From Hirundichthys speculiger (Eukaryota; Chordata; Actinopteri; Beloniformes; Exocoetidae), in the NCBI GenBank assembly GCA_018398805.1, contig JAGFBZ010000909.1, forward strand, positions 372,001-436,000: DNA of 64,000 nucleotides. Reading direction: 5' to 3'. The notes under the pieces are model-generated. The model saw only the letters and a list, made by a program, of their open reading frames with translations. It ran no database searches and was not told the origin of the DNA. Numbering within the stretch: the first letter of the stretch is position 1; every line of letters begins with the position of its first letter. Shown here piece after piece: positions 37,301-43,249 of this stretch. A program made the translations under genes and the position numbers.

Positions 37301-39355
37301 ATTTCAGAGATCAGGCCAGACTCCATCCCTCATGAGGTCACCATTTTTCTGACTTTATCTCTAAGTGGAGATGTTTTCTGACTAGTTGGGGTTGAACAGA
37401 GAGATTTAGTATTTCTCAGCCCCCTTCATCCGTCCATCTCTCCTCTGTCTGGGTTCACAGTTACTAATGAAAAGTCCGTCTGTCCCGTGGACAGCGACAT
37501 GGTCCCGGGTCAAAGGAGTTTGGCCTCTTGTGGCTGCTTTTCTGTGCCGTCCTGTCAGTCCACTGGTGTGGAAGGGTTTTGGGAGGGAGGTTGTCGTCTG
37601 TTTTTCTTCTTTTGTTGTTTTTCGATTTGTAATATCTAGCAACCTTATGCAGTCTCTTGTTATAAGACTTTTTTCTGTTTTTATTTGTCCTTGTCATGGG
37701 CCATGAATGTCTTACCAACAGAATGGCTTATTAACATGAACCATTCCCACTGGCATTTGAAAGATTAAGTTCTGATTGGTTCATTGGTTATGGTAATTAT
37801 AATATATTTAATATCAATTAATTTTGGCTAAACAAAAACTCAAAGAGCATATGTTGCTTTTGTTATGGTCTTTGTAAAATTAGTGTACTGACTGTTATGG
37901 TAAGCTCTTCTTGGCCCACATCTCATTTCACATCTTGTTGAAAGTCCCCCCTCAAAAAAAAATAGAACCCCCCCCCCCCAAAAAAAAAAAAAAAAAAAAA
38001 AAAAACCTTCAAACAACATTAATGCGTCAAAGTTCCTGCTGCCTTTGAATTCTTTGTTTTGTCTCTTGCACTGGCATAGTTCCTGAAACTAAAGAAGTGG
38101 TGATCCACAAGTACAAGACCCCCATGGTGAGTCCCCTTCTCCACTCAGAGCTTTTACTTGCTTTTTGTGTTGCCCTTTAATCACTTTACTTTGTGTAATA
38201 ATCACCAGTTTAACATTTTGAACACCAGTAACACCAGTTGCATTTGTGTGGACCCATTAAGTTTGAGACCTGAATCCAACACAGAAAGATGTTTGAATCC
38301 AGATAATTGGATGGTTGTATGGTGTTATTTTGTTGGGAATTTTCCCAAGAGCCCAGCATTTTTCTGTTGTGAGCATGAAGTGATGAAAATAATGCAGCGC
38401 TGCCTGAAAGTCTGTGAACTCTCGCCTATAATGTCAGATTTTCACTGTCCAAGTTCTAAAAGAAGATAAAGAGAATCCAGTTGGTCCTTTAAGACAGAAC
38501 TATTTCATACAGGAAATGATCCGGTATTACCTGTCTGTGAGTAGGAAAAGCCAGTGAACCTTTAAATTCAGTGTCTGGTGCAACACTTCTTTTCATGGCA
38601 GCGACTGACTGAAACAGTGATTCATGTCTGACCCACTTTCTATTGAGATTAATTTCACCTGCCCTTCAGCTTTTACAAATATAAATCACTGTTCACTACT
38701 CAGTCGATGATGGTAGGTGATCATTCTTCAGGTGTAGCAAAACAGGTCCAAGCCATGATGCTACCTCCAAATTTCACAGATGGGTAGGTTCTCATAATAA
38801 AATGTAGTGGAATTGATCCCTGGAGAGCATCAATAACTATTTTGGGTTCAGAGAAATCTTGTTTTTGTGAAAAAGCACTTGGACACAAAGGTGTTGTGAA
38901 TCCCAGACTTTGATAGAAAAGCAGGGAGCCACACCTGACTGAAAACACCAACATTTAATTTCAACCTTCAATTAGCTGCCAGTCTTCATGGTTCTCTAAT
39001 AACAGAAGCAAATATAATGGTTTTGTTTTCTAAAAAAATTTTAGTTTTTCATGCTATTTGGAATATAGTTTGTCCCACCAGTCATAAAGATTTACAACGG
39101 GTTGTGTTTGTTTAAAAAATATTTTGTTTCATGATGCTATTAGGGGTGAAAAACTCACCTGCTTTTGTTCCTTATATCATTTATAAATAAAAGCAGGTAT
39201 CACCTACTTGTGACATCATCCTTTTTTCTCCCCCTCCGCAGGCACATCAGATCTGTTACTCAGTCCTCTGTCTTTTCTCGTACGTGGCGGCAGTGAAGGG
39301 GAAGGAGGCGGAAGGAAAACCCAAGATGCTGTCACCGAGACCACTCCCAAGCTAG
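3404..39355 (+). CDS. madd: MADD (DENN/Rab3GEP), partial, 32 constitutive exons
   Basis: Gene-level entry; exons follow separately. MADD is a cytoplasmic Rab3/Rab27 guanine-nucleotide exchange factor. It acts in synaptic-vesicle transport (also as a kinesin-3 adaptor) and binds the TNFR1 death domain. Seen here, in order: cDENN (exons 3404-6810), dDENN (9845-10339), a Ser/Asp-rich linker, a conserved middle region with N-M-K-K-V-R-R-L-L, the D-S-D-L-S-S linker, the [11 protein letters not shown] block, the death-domain-like segment (29130-29460) and a C-terminal PH-like region ending at TAG 39353-39355. Exon order, phases and lengths match vertebrate MADD as I know it. The N-terminal roughly 220 residues (uDENN) are upstream of the window. 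Four exons contain one-base indels; splice sites are intact throughout. Identity is very secure. Whether the locus is functional depends on whether the indels are real. Confidence 0.97.
3708..5403 (+). other. MADD intron with a GT/AT microsatellite and a palindromic repeat
   Basis: Holds (GT)n-(AT)n at 4166-4212 and an inverted-repeat element at 4214-4575. No further coding sequence seen. Confidence 0.8.
4214..4575. mobile_element. Palindromic MITE-like element
   Basis: Left arm TTTCTTGTTCATTTTAATAC, followed by CTGGTAC, is mirrored by GTACCAGGCATTAAAATGAA, followed by CAAGAAA, near 4515-4540. The element opens with CAGTCATGGAAAAAATTATT, a terminus I recognise as widespread in teleost genomes. 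The right terminus is degraded. No ORF. Superfamily not assigned. Confidence 0.65.
5404..5535 (+). CDS. madd: MADD exon: cDENN
   Basis: 132 nt, phase 0-0. Encodes [15 protein letters not shown] through [16 protein letters not shown] and A-S-A-E-Q. Acceptor TTTTAAAAG lacks a C before AG but is usable; donor gtaaga. Confidence 0.96.
5685..5798 (+). CDS. madd: MADD exon: cDENN
   Basis: 114 nt, phase 0-0. Encodes [20 protein letters not shown] through [10 protein letters not shown]. Acceptor CTCACAG, donor gtttgt. Confidence 0.97.
6081..6626. mobile_element. MITE with about 20-bp terminal inverted repeats
   Basis: Ends GGTGCATTTCCACTAGTGG and CCGCTAGTGGAAACGCACC are imperfect inverted repeats within the intron between two cDENN exons. 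Flanks are TTA on the left and TTT on the right, compatible with a decayed 3-bp (PIF/Harbinger-like) target duplication. No transposase ORF. Confidence 0.7.
6730..6810 (+). CDS. madd: MADD exon: end of cDENN
   Basis: 81 nt, phase 0-0. Encodes [17 protein letters not shown] through L-K-K-H-L-K-Q. Acceptor GGTTGCAG, donor gtaatg. Confidence 0.96.
6811..9554 (+). other. MADD intron, 2.7 kb
   Basis: AT-rich, with T-rich runs near 7120-7160. I see no exon-like segment, RNA gene or clear transposon in it. Confidence 0.7.
9555..9727 (+). CDS. madd: MADD exon: linker to dDENN, with a GC donor
   Basis: 173 nt, phase 0-2. Encodes [18 protein letters not shown] through [10 protein letters not shown] and V-D-V-A-T. 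The only donor that preserves the frame is AG|gcaagt, a GC-type site; the R codon is completed by G at 9845. Confidence 0.93.
9845..10079 (+). CDS. madd: MADD exon: dDENN, with a 1-base deletion
   Basis: Begins V-A-M-V-R-F-F-N-S and runs to [12 protein letters not shown] in frame. After the TTTT at 9986-9989 the MADD reading continues one base out of phase as [15 protein letters not shown]. One base is therefore missing around 9986-9990. The annotated length is one short of what the flanking phases need. Donor gtatag. Confidence 0.93.
10183..10339 (+). CDS. madd: MADD exon: end of dDENN
   Basis: 157 nt, phase 1-2. Encodes [18 protein letters not shown] through an acidic N-E-S-D-P-T-D. Acceptor TTTATAG, donor gtaagg. 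Confidence 0.96.
10459..10562 (+). CDS. madd: MADD exon: Ser/Asp-rich linker
   Basis: 104 nt, phase 2-1. Encodes [18 protein letters not shown] through V-S-E-M-I. Acceptor CCTTCAG, donor gtgagt. Confidence 0.95.
10650..10855 (+). CDS. madd: MADD exon: linker, [12 protein letters not shown]
   Basis: 206 nt, phase 1-0. Encodes [16 protein letters not shown] and ends in a Ser/Thr-rich stretch conserved in MADD. Donor gtgtgt. Confidence 0.93.
11019..11272 (+). CDS. madd: MADD exon: [12 protein letters not shown] region
   Basis: 254 nt, phase 0-2. Starts E-Q-G-E-P-P-E and contains the conserved [13 protein letters not shown] and E-S-Y-T-P-R-F motifs. Acceptor TCATCCAG; donor AA|gtgtgt completes a Lys codon with the next exon. 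Confidence 0.95.
11492..11631 (+). CDS. madd: MADD exon: Ser-rich linker
   Basis: 140 nt, phase 2-1. Encodes L-R-P-S-S-L-R-L through S-S-P-N-S-T-I-S-N and G-F-G-G-L-M-S-F-A. Acceptor TTGTTTAG, donor gtaaga. Confidence 0.95.
12432..12533 (+). CDS. madd: MADD exon: S-F-S-L-S-N-L linker
   Basis: 102 nt, phase 1-1. Encodes [15 protein letters not shown] through F-P-S-L-K. All three cassette candidates that follow join this exon in phase 1. Confidence 0.95.
12919..12960 (+). CDS. madd: Candidate 42-nt MADD cassette exon
   Basis: Bounded by AAAAG and GCAG|gtttgt. Phase 1-1, encoding [14 protein letters not shown] when joined to the previous exon. The composition is acidic and there is no stop. 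The polypyrimidine tract is separated from the AG by a G-run, so the acceptor is weak. I do not recall a mammalian equivalent; inferred from phase and splice signals only. Confidence 0.38.
13422..13439 (+). CDS. madd: Candidate 18-nt MADD microexon
   Basis: A pyrimidine-rich acceptor (TTTGTTGTTCAG), an 18-base body and a strong donor (gtatgt). Phase 1-1, encoding D-S-P-D-S-P in a Ser-rich linker, potentially a proline-directed phosphosite. Not confirmed by transcript data. Confidence 0.5.
14413..14472 (+). CDS. madd: MADD alternative exon, 60 nt
   Basis: Acceptor GTGTGCAG, donor gtgggt, phase 1-1. Encodes [20 protein letters not shown], which closely matches the alternatively spliced V-F-G-L-N segment of mammalian MADD isoforms. 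Conservation indicates a real cassette exon. Confidence 0.88.
15540..15665 (-). mobile_element. tRNA-like SINE fragment
   Basis: Contains GACATGCAGCACAGGACC and then CAGGACTCGAACCCGG, the reverse complement of a tRNA-type box B (GGTTCGAGTCC). This resembles a common teleost SINE in inverted orientation. Boundaries approximate. Confidence 0.55.
17070..17112. repeat. (AT)n microsatellite
   Basis: About 40 bases of alternating AT followed by a T-run. Confidence 0.95.
19461..19569 (+). CDS. madd: MADD exon: [14 protein letters not shown]
   Basis: 109 nt, phase 1-2. Encodes [13 protein letters not shown] through [12 protein letters not shown]. Acceptor TCTTTAAG, donor gtagag. Confidence 0.95.
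19658..19844 (+). CDS. madd: MADD exon: conserved middle domain
   Basis: 187 nt, phase 2-0. Encodes [10 protein letters not shown] through [13 protein letters not shown] and V-F-V-L-S-K-L-N-R. Acceptor GATCCAG, donor gtgaga. Confidence 0.96.
20130..20750. mobile_element. GC-rich repeat island, probably transposon-derived
   Basis: Unlike the surrounding AT-rich intron, this has G-runs, CpG-rich sequence and several copies of AGTCGCTAG (20425-20515). It ends in CCCACTAGTTGAGAAGGACTG, whose complement resembles the start of a teleost hAT family. The matching left end is not evident, so it may be truncated or composite. The ORFs across it are not gene-like. Confidence 0.5.
20892..21043 (+). CDS. 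madd: MADD exon: [10 protein letters not shown], with a 1-base insertion
   Basis: Starts in phase 0 as E-V-S-R, but the downstream [13 protein letters not shown] reading is shifted by one extra A in the AAA run at 20904-20906. The length is one more than the flanking phases allow. Ends A-R-T-H-Y-Q-T-K, donor gtatgt. Confidence 0.93.
21382..21585 (+). CDS. madd: MADD exon: basic K-R-K-R-S-P-T region
   Basis: 204 nt, phase 1-1. Encodes [11 protein letters not shown] through [13 protein letters not shown]. Acceptor CATGGTAG, donor gtgtgt. The open frame reads on past 21585 but is intronic there. Confidence 0.95.
21586..22926 (+). other. MADD intron
   Basis: No further exon accepted. A 22-nt exon-like segment near 22080 does not keep the frame. 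No clear transposon. Confidence 0.6.
22927..22977 (+). CDS. madd: MADD small exon: E-L-W-S-K-H-Q
   Basis: 51 nt, phase 1-1. Encodes [16 protein letters not shown], equivalent to the mammalian E-L-W-N-K-H-Q segment, which is alternatively spliced. Acceptor TTGGGTAG, donor gtaaga. Confidence 0.9.
22978..24705 (+). other. MADD intron
   Basis: T-rich runs near 23795-23840 and 24378-24410. Nothing gene-like seen. Confidence 0.65.
24706..24773 (+). CDS. madd: MADD exon: [12 protein letters not shown] (5' end uncertain)
   Basis: Encodes [17 protein letters not shown], donor CAG|gtttgt. Using the acceptor GCAGATAG at 24705 joins the phase-1 donor upstream in frame (68 nt). The more consensus-like acceptor at 24667 would add [12 protein letters not shown] but then needs a one-base correction near 24704. 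I prefer the in-frame choice. Confidence 0.8.
25114..25197 (+). CDS. madd: MADD exon: S-S-Q-D-S-E linker
   Basis: 84 nt, phase 0-0. Encodes [15 protein letters not shown] through S-Q-D-S-E-A-S-T-V. Acceptor GTTTACAG, donor gtaggg. Confidence 0.94.
25344..25499 (+). CDS. madd: MADD exon: [13 protein letters not shown]
   Basis: 156 nt, phase 0-0. Encodes [17 protein letters not shown] through [12 protein letters not shown]. Donor TTT|gtaagt. Confidence 0.96.
25711..25836. mobile_element. Tc1/mariner-type MITE with TA duplication
   Basis: 126 bp with ends CAGTGATCCCTCGCC and GGGATCACTG, flanked by TA on each side, as expected for the Tc1/mariner (Tigger-like) superfamily. No coding capacity. 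Confidence 0.8.
26193..26313 (+). CDS. madd: MADD exon: G-K-T-H-T-L-K-P
   Basis: 121 nt, phase 0-1. Encodes G-K-T-H-T-L-K-P through [10 protein letters not shown]. Acceptor TTCCACAG, donor gtaggc. Confidence 0.94.
26532..26820 (+). mobile_element. tRNA-like SINE-type teleost repeat, decayed
   Basis: Starts GGGCAGCTTGGTGGTTAGCA (box-A-like) and continues with CTTCCTCCCACAGTCCAAA, CTGGGATAGGCTCCAGC and a GATGCATGGATG tail, in the order seen in a very abundant fish repeat. The box B region is deleted. Sits in the intron after 26313. Confidence 0.65.
27142..27204 (+). CDS. madd: MADD exon: [12 protein letters not shown]
   Basis: 63 nt, phase 1-1. Encodes [20 protein letters not shown]. In mammals this exon is one of those skipped to give MADD isoforms. 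Acceptor TCTTCCAG, donor gtaggg. Confidence 0.94.
28153..28273 (+). CDS. madd: MADD exon: [11 protein letters not shown]
   Basis: 121 nt, phase 1-2. Encodes [17 protein letters not shown] through [12 protein letters not shown]. The donor AAAG|gtccag is unusually weak but is the only one that fits the phase. Confidence 0.93.
28604..29026. mobile_element. hAT-like element, degraded
   Basis: Opens TAGGGCTGGGCAAGTTAAC and closes TTGCCCAGCTCTTA, imperfect inverted repeats, with sub-terminal ATTAACG and GCGATTAATC motifs related to the hAT element at 1265. A second hAT-like start (GGAGTGCAACGGTAC) appears inside near 28808. I could not find a clean target duplication. Confidence 0.6.
29130..29236 (+). 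CDS. madd: MADD exon: death-domain region, with a 1-base insertion
   Basis: Starts [11 protein letters not shown]. An extra C at 29164/29165 then puts [15 protein letters not shown] out of frame and would cause a near-immediate stop (TGA). Length is one more than the flanking phases allow. Donor gtatgg. Confidence 0.93.
29351..29460 (+). CDS. madd: MADD exon: death-domain region, with a 1-base deletion
   Basis: Starts V-N-K-N-D-V-R-K-K. The expected [12 protein letters not shown] follows one base out of frame because a G is missing at about 29377, creating TGA. Ends [12 protein letters not shown], donor gtgaat. Confidence 0.93.
29544..29651 (+). CDS. madd: MADD exon: C-terminal PH-like region
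   Basis: 108 nt, phase 0-0. Encodes [14 protein letters not shown] through [16 protein letters not shown]. Donor gtatgt. Confidence 0.96.
29789..29953 (+). CDS. madd: MADD exon: C-terminal PH-like region
   Basis: 165 nt, phase 0-0. Encodes [21 protein letters not shown] through L-N-K-F-Y-T-K-K, almost invariant among vertebrates. Donor gtcaga. Confidence 0.97.
30037..30109 (+). CDS. madd: MADD exon: [10 protein letters not shown]
   Basis: 73 nt, phase 0-1. Encodes [20 protein letters not shown]. Acceptor TTATTCTAG, donor gtagaa. Confidence 0.97.
30424..30530 (+). CDS. madd: MADD exon: [10 protein letters not shown]
   Basis: 107 nt, phase 1-0. Encodes [18 protein letters not shown] through L-K-F-M-H-S-Q. 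Acceptor CTCTCAG, donor gtaaga. Confidence 0.97.
31237..31304. repeat. A-run / (AT)n / T-run
   Basis: Low-complexity palindrome-like stretch at the left edge of the composite transposon. It may have replaced the element's left terminus. Confidence 0.9.
31419..31580 (+). pseudogene. hAT transposase N-terminus (BED zinc finger)
   Basis: From the ATG at 31419 the frame reads [15 protein letters not shown], then [13 protein letters not shown]. The Cys-Cys and His pattern fits a BED-type finger. The rest of the transposase is absent, so this is a relic. It parallels the decayed copy at 1542. Confidence 0.65.
31784..32501 (+). mobile_element. TTAA-flanked element with about 130-bp inverted repeats and a MADF ORF
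   Basis: The first and last roughly 130-160 bases are inverted copies (GTGTTTACTCTCGTGGCAA on the left; the complement of TTGCCGCAAGAGTATACAC on the right), and TTAA lies at both edges (31780-31783, 32502-32505). The edge could equally be read as a 3-bp TTA/TAA duplication of PIF/Harbinger type, which the MADF protein supports. No transposase catalytic domain is present, so it is non-autonomous. Confidence 0.75.
32206..32385 (+). CDS. MADF-domain protein fragment from a transposon
   Basis: The frame reads [26 protein letters not shown] and [10 protein letters not shown]. That is the layout of a MADF (Myb/SANT-like) DNA-binding domain, usual for the accessory protein of PIF/Harbinger transposons. 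It runs to a TAG at 32383-32385, about 60 residues after the first conserved Glu. The open frame extends upstream to 32056, but the true start is unclear. Probably not a host gene. Confidence 0.6.
   Translation, partial: RVIEEMRKYPHLYDSHSPHYKDSTYSSNSWREIAMNVGLDTAEAVRKWKNARDMFSKFS
32621..33362. mobile_element. hAT MITE with perfect 8-bp target duplication
   Basis: Ends CAGCGGTTCCCAAACT and ACTTTGGGAATCCCTG are inverted repeats, flanked by CTGTATAG on both sides (32613-32620, 33363-33370). 742 bp, no transposase. It has landed in a GATCCCTGTGACCCTG / GGATGGATGG repeat like the one at 26532. Confidence 0.9.
34617..34625 (+). CDS. madd: MADD 9-nt microexon encoding E-R-K
   Basis: Acceptor CTCTCCCCCTGCAAG, body GAGCGGAAG, donor gtacac. 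Inserted between H-S-Q (exon ending 30530, phase 0) and V-F-I-E-L (exon at 35173), it adds E-R-K without changing frame. A UGC lies just before the acceptor, a feature of neuronal SRRM4-dependent microexons. I have an unverified memory of an equivalent E-R-K insertion in mammalian MADD. Confidence 0.65.
35173..35242 (+). CDS. madd: MADD exon: [12 protein letters not shown]
   Basis: 70 nt, phase 0-1. Encodes [23 protein letters not shown]. Acceptor GTTTTTAG, donor gtaatt. Confidence 0.96.
35243..38079 (+). other. MADD intron, 2.8 kb
   Basis: Contains a TACTATGTAGTATG-type simple motif near 35860-35900, an (AAAC)n run near 36210, a G-run near 36948 and a C-run/A-run near 37968-38005. No coding sequence seen. 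Confidence 0.7.
38080..38126 (+). CDS. madd: MADD exon: [15 protein letters not shown]
   Basis: 47 nt, phase 1-0. Acceptor TGGCATAG, donor gtgagt. Matches the penultimate coding exon of vertebrate MADD. Confidence 0.95.
38127..39241 (+). other. MADD last intron
   Basis: 1.1 kb with no visible exon or recognised repeat. Confidence 0.65.
39242..39355 (+). CDS. madd: MADD terminal coding exon and stop
   Basis: Encodes [19 protein letters not shown] and a divergent tail ending P-R-P-L-P-S, then TAG. The hydrophobic core matches MADD; the last roughly 18 residues are lineage-variable. Acceptor CCTCCGCAG. Confidence 0.96.
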   Translation, partial: AHQICYSVLCLFSYVAAVKGKEAEGKPKMLSPRPLPS

Positions 39356-39751
39356 TCATCACCCTGAGCCCCCCCCCCCCTTCTCTCCCCCCGCTACATT
39401 GTGCCTCTGTTTGAAATGGCATCTCAGCTCGTAAACCAGACTTTTGACAATCCCTTACTTTAATCTAAGCACACAAATTTCTGCTCTCTCCTTATGTATA
39501 TATATAGGCCTAAAGCCTTTTGAGTTCCAGTTGTGTAGACATGTTTGGTCTGTGATGTCGTGTAAATAGTCCCCCGCTGTCGTCCAACTAGCTAAGTGTT
39601 TGCCTGCCCCCCGACCTCCGGAGAAGTGAGTCTACTGTTGTTCCACCTGCCAAGAACTGCTGTTTTTACCAAGACAAGATGTGAGGGATTTCCCCGAGGC
39701 ACAGAGTGCATGCAGGTCCCGTGCACAGCCTTGACATTCACTACAGTGATG

Positions 39752-39774
39752 CCCCCCCCCCCCCCCCCCCCCCC
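39752..39774. repeat. Poly(C) tract, 23 bases, in the MADD 3' UTR
   Basis: Uninterrupted C-run following GTGAT, followed by ATCCACTCC. Produces the artefactual poly-Pro and poly-Gly frames around it. Confidence 0.95.
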
Positions 39775-41768
39775 ATCCACTCCTGTCTCCGTATCCCTGT
39801 CTCCGTACTGCGTGTTATTCTGTGATATGTGGTTACTGTAAAGATCAGTCTGTCCAAGTTTAAGTGGGTGAAACATCCAGAGACGCTCTTATAGTGCAGG
39901 ATGTTCCACGCTGACAAAGCTACCGTAAACTGCGCCAGAGCAACGCATGGAAACGCTTCTTAATGGTGTTTGAACCCTAAAAATACTGTGAGTGTTCTCT
40001 TGCCCTCCATTGGCCCACCAGGCTGAATTACTGTTCTAGTTCTACTGTAAGATTTCTCGTCTGTGGTCTGCTGTTATTAAATGCATGTTACTATGAGGAT
40101 CAAAAATAAATATTATATATATATATATTTCTATATATAGTATTTATTTAATATATACATATATGATCTGTAGATTTGTCCGAAAAATGTTAAACTGTTG
40201 ATTTGCTAGATGTGCAATACTTAAATAGTTAGCCATTGCCAGAGCCAGTTTCTTTTTTTTGAGTTAACTGGCTTTCACAGAGTGAAGAATGTAAGAGTTT
40301 TATTTATCCCCCCCCAACAGTGCATTGATTGATTGATTATTCTGATTTTGGTGTGACATGTCCCTTCAAAGTGTCCTCTAAAGGTCAATCATGTGAGGAA
40401 GAAAACAGATTGTGTTGCTCTTGGGTGAAAACCATCATCATCAGCATTTATATGAAAGCAGGTGTTTTCAAACTGCAGAAATAGTATCGTCATCTGCTCC
40501 GTTTCTCAAGTTCTCCGTTTACCATCTGAACTTCCTCTGCAGTAAGTGACTAATACGTCCATGATTGTGCACGTCATTTTTGTGCCAACTTTGGAGGAAG
40601 CTCAAACCACTGCTGTCATGTTTACTATTTTATCGTTGTAAAATCAGCTGGACATTTGATATGTGCAAAGTAACTACTTTCAGATCTGTGGTGTTAAAAT
40701 ATGTTCAGGCATCTAGATTATAGCAGGGTTGATTTTAGTTAGATAAGTCAGGAATACATTGATTAAAAGTGCGTTCATTCAGTGGAGATACAGTATCTGT
40801 CAATTGATTTCTCTTATGTCCCTTTTTGGTTAGCTTATGCGCTTTAACTTCTGATGAAGAGCTGTTGTTAATCTTAAAATTTGAATGTGAAATTAAAAAA
40901 AAAAAAAATCATCCAATGTGTGGAGAAATGGATAAACACAAGGCTACAGTTGCTGACAGAAAATAGGAACTGACTGGGCCTTAAAACTAGAAAAGAAAAC
41001 TTCAAATATTTCCATCAATTCAGCCTTAAACATTTTTAAGTTGCGACTGAACAACATGGTGACCAATAATGACCTTTCAACAGCTTTCGCTCGTCACACT
41101 TATTTACGTTATTAAATTACTTTAAAAGAATTGAAAAGGTCCTAAATGGTGCAGTGACACAATGACACTGGATGGAGAATCATAGGACAAAACACCTTTT
41201 TATATACCTGCTGATGGGGGTTAAATTAAAACAAAAAAACACTCCAGTTGAAGGTTCTGTCCTGTGACTGACCTGCCAGATGTGTTAAAGTTAACAGCTG
41301 TAATTCTCTGCTTCAGGAAGAGATCGGAGAGGAGAAAAGATGCATCCACTCCCATAACTTATCCATCAGTTTAAGCCACAAGTGTGTGTGCCTGTGTGAG
41401 CGTGCATGTGCAGATGTGTAAACGTTTTCTCCAGATCAGCAATATATTGGTAGAGCTATATCACTGGAAGAAGTTTGATTTTGAGCCTGTCATGCTTTAT
41501 TTTTAGTTTAGCTGTGCAAGGAGACTGTAAAGATGGTGTTTCACAAGACACAACTTCATCAGAAGCATTTCTGAAACTGATCTGAGAATCTTTGCTCAAG
41601 TTAAAGGACTTTTTTTTTTTTTTTTTTGGTTTCTTAACTGGAATATTACAACTCACCTCTGTCATTGTACTTGAATGGCTGCTGTTAAGAGAGAAAAAAA
41701 AAAGATGCCAGGTTTAAGTATTCCAGTAATTGAAAATATTTATAGAACATGTACAGCTTTGGCAATAT

Positions 41769-41774
41769 AATAAA
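41769..41774 (+). terminator. madd: Probable distal MADD polyadenylation signal
   Basis: Canonical AATAAA, followed about 20 bases later by a GT-rich stretch (CTCGTTGTATTTGTCTTTTT), the usual downstream element. The alternative proximal signal is at 40105-40110. Confidence 0.55.
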
Positions 41775-41879
41775 GGTGTCCCAGATGAAGCTCGTTGTAT
41801 TTGTCTTTTTACAAAAGAAAAATTTGTTTCACCAAGTGGCGTAAAACATACAAGATTCTCAAAATGCAAATTCGTTTCA

Positions 41880-41985
41880 AGTTTTTATGGCACGAGCAGC
41901 CTTTATTAACAGCGATGGAGACAGGAAATCAGGGAAGACATGCAGCTAATGAGTGTTGAACCTGTGAGCAGCTGCAGGGGGACAG
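41880..41985. mobile_element. Decayed SINE-like repeat
   Basis: Contains GACAGGAAATCAGGGAAGAC and ATGCAGCTAATGAGTGTTGA, resembling the repeat at 15540 in degraded form. It lies in the 1.3-kb gap between the converging genes. Confidence 0.35.
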
Positions 41986-42108
41986 TAGCCCCCAACCACT
42001 GCTACTGGGGGGGGGGGCAGCTGATAACAGAAAAAAAGCTAAGTTCTGGCAACTTGAGCTGCCAAAAGAGGAACCATTACCTGAATTCCCAAACAGACCA
42101 CACCTGAC

Positions 42109-42114
42109 TTTATT
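42109..42114 (-). terminator. bbox1: Possible BBOX1 polyadenylation signal
   Basis: TTTATT on the + strand is AATAAA on the minus strand, about 975 bases after the BBOX1 stop. Plausible but unsupported; an ATTAAA variant also occurs near 42272. Confidence 0.3.
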
Positions 42115-43088
42115 TTTTCCACTTGGAAAGTTATTTCACGTTGATGTCAAATGAATAAAATGGGATTAAAAAAAAAAAAAAGGCAGAATGATGGCAGTGG
42201 AGAAAATGTTCAGATTACATTTACATTTACAGTACATTACAGGGCTCATCGGTTATTGTGCAAAAACAGTTTTTAATTCACAATGAACTTTTGGTACTTC
42301 AGTGCTGGAGCCAGGATGATGCTCTGGTTTTGCAGGAATTTTTTCTTTGAATTTTCTCCACACATCTTAACACCAAACTGCTGTGTTGCTCCCGAGGCAG
42401 TAAAACAAAAGCTTTGTAGCACCAACAGCAAGCTGAAACAGAGAAGTTAATGTGGCCGAACAGACTTCACAGTTCTTTTAACATGTCTACTGCTGTAGCT
42501 TAAGGGAGTTTTGATTTAAGACTGGAACATTACAGAATTAAGGGAAAGTCAAGGTCACATGATAAAGGCAGTAAGGAGGTTTAGATCCAAGCATAGCACA
42601 ATATACAGGGAACCTGTTTTTTTTTTTTTTTTTTTTTTTTGGCTAATCCCTGTAAGATCATGATACAATAAGCTTGAGGAGGTCATGAATAATTACTGTC
42701 ACACAGAATTCAAAGAATTATGAACAGAAAATATTGTCTGCATGGAAACGAGGCTGTTATTCTGTAAACAAAGTCTTGGGGCCACATCTTTTGACCACAG
42801 TACTGGGAATGATAAATTATTTTTAAAAACCATTATGGACAATGTATAAAACTTGGAAAAAAAAGGTCAGTCCAAAAGGACCCTTTAACCAAAATGAAGG
42901 TGCTTTTGTTCATCTTTGCATTACTGAGTTGCACTAACTTGTTTGGCGGACTTGTCCCAATAAACCCTAGATCAGTGGTCAGAGATTCTGTATCAGTGGC
43001 TTCGCATTGTTGTGTCCTAAAAGCAACATGCTGCATCTCTGCAAAGGCTGGGACTCTTCCTATTTAAATATGGCCGTGTCTCCACAAT

Positions 43089-43249
43089 TCACATGTCTTT
43101 GTGGACCGCTTTGCGGAGAATCCGAAGACGAGACATGACTTCATCCCAGTCCAGGTAGGCGCCCTCCAGGAGTCGTAGCTTATCTGGCCTGCTTATGTAG
43201 CTCCTCCTCCCATGCAGGAGACGCCAGTTGTCAAAGGTCACAATGTCAC
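43089..43249 (-). CDS. bbox1: BBOX1 terminal coding exon
   Basis: 161 nt. Encodes D-I-V-T-F-D-N-W-R-L-L-H-G-R-R-S-Y through L-L-E-G-A-Y-L-D-W-D-E-V-M-S-R-L-R-I-L and ends K-D-M, TGA. Carries the distal iron His and the 2-oxoglutarate-binding Arg. Acceptor TTCCAG. Confidence 0.96.

Larger units (their letters stand above)
39356..41795 (+). other. madd: MADD 3' untranslated region (inferred)
   Basis: No gene follows until the BBOX1 stop at 43089. AATAAA hexamers at 40105-40110 and 41769-41774 are the likely polyadenylation signals, giving short and long 3' UTRs. Contains two C-runs (39370-39380 and 39752-39774) and an AT-rich repeat near 40115-40160. The exact end is not provable from sequence. 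Confidence 0.55.

Noticed and set aside
3404..39355. MADD as a processed or decayed pseudogene
   Set aside because: Introns are retained, all splice sites are intact and conservation is near-complete. Four homopolymer-type indels alone are better explained as assembly error.
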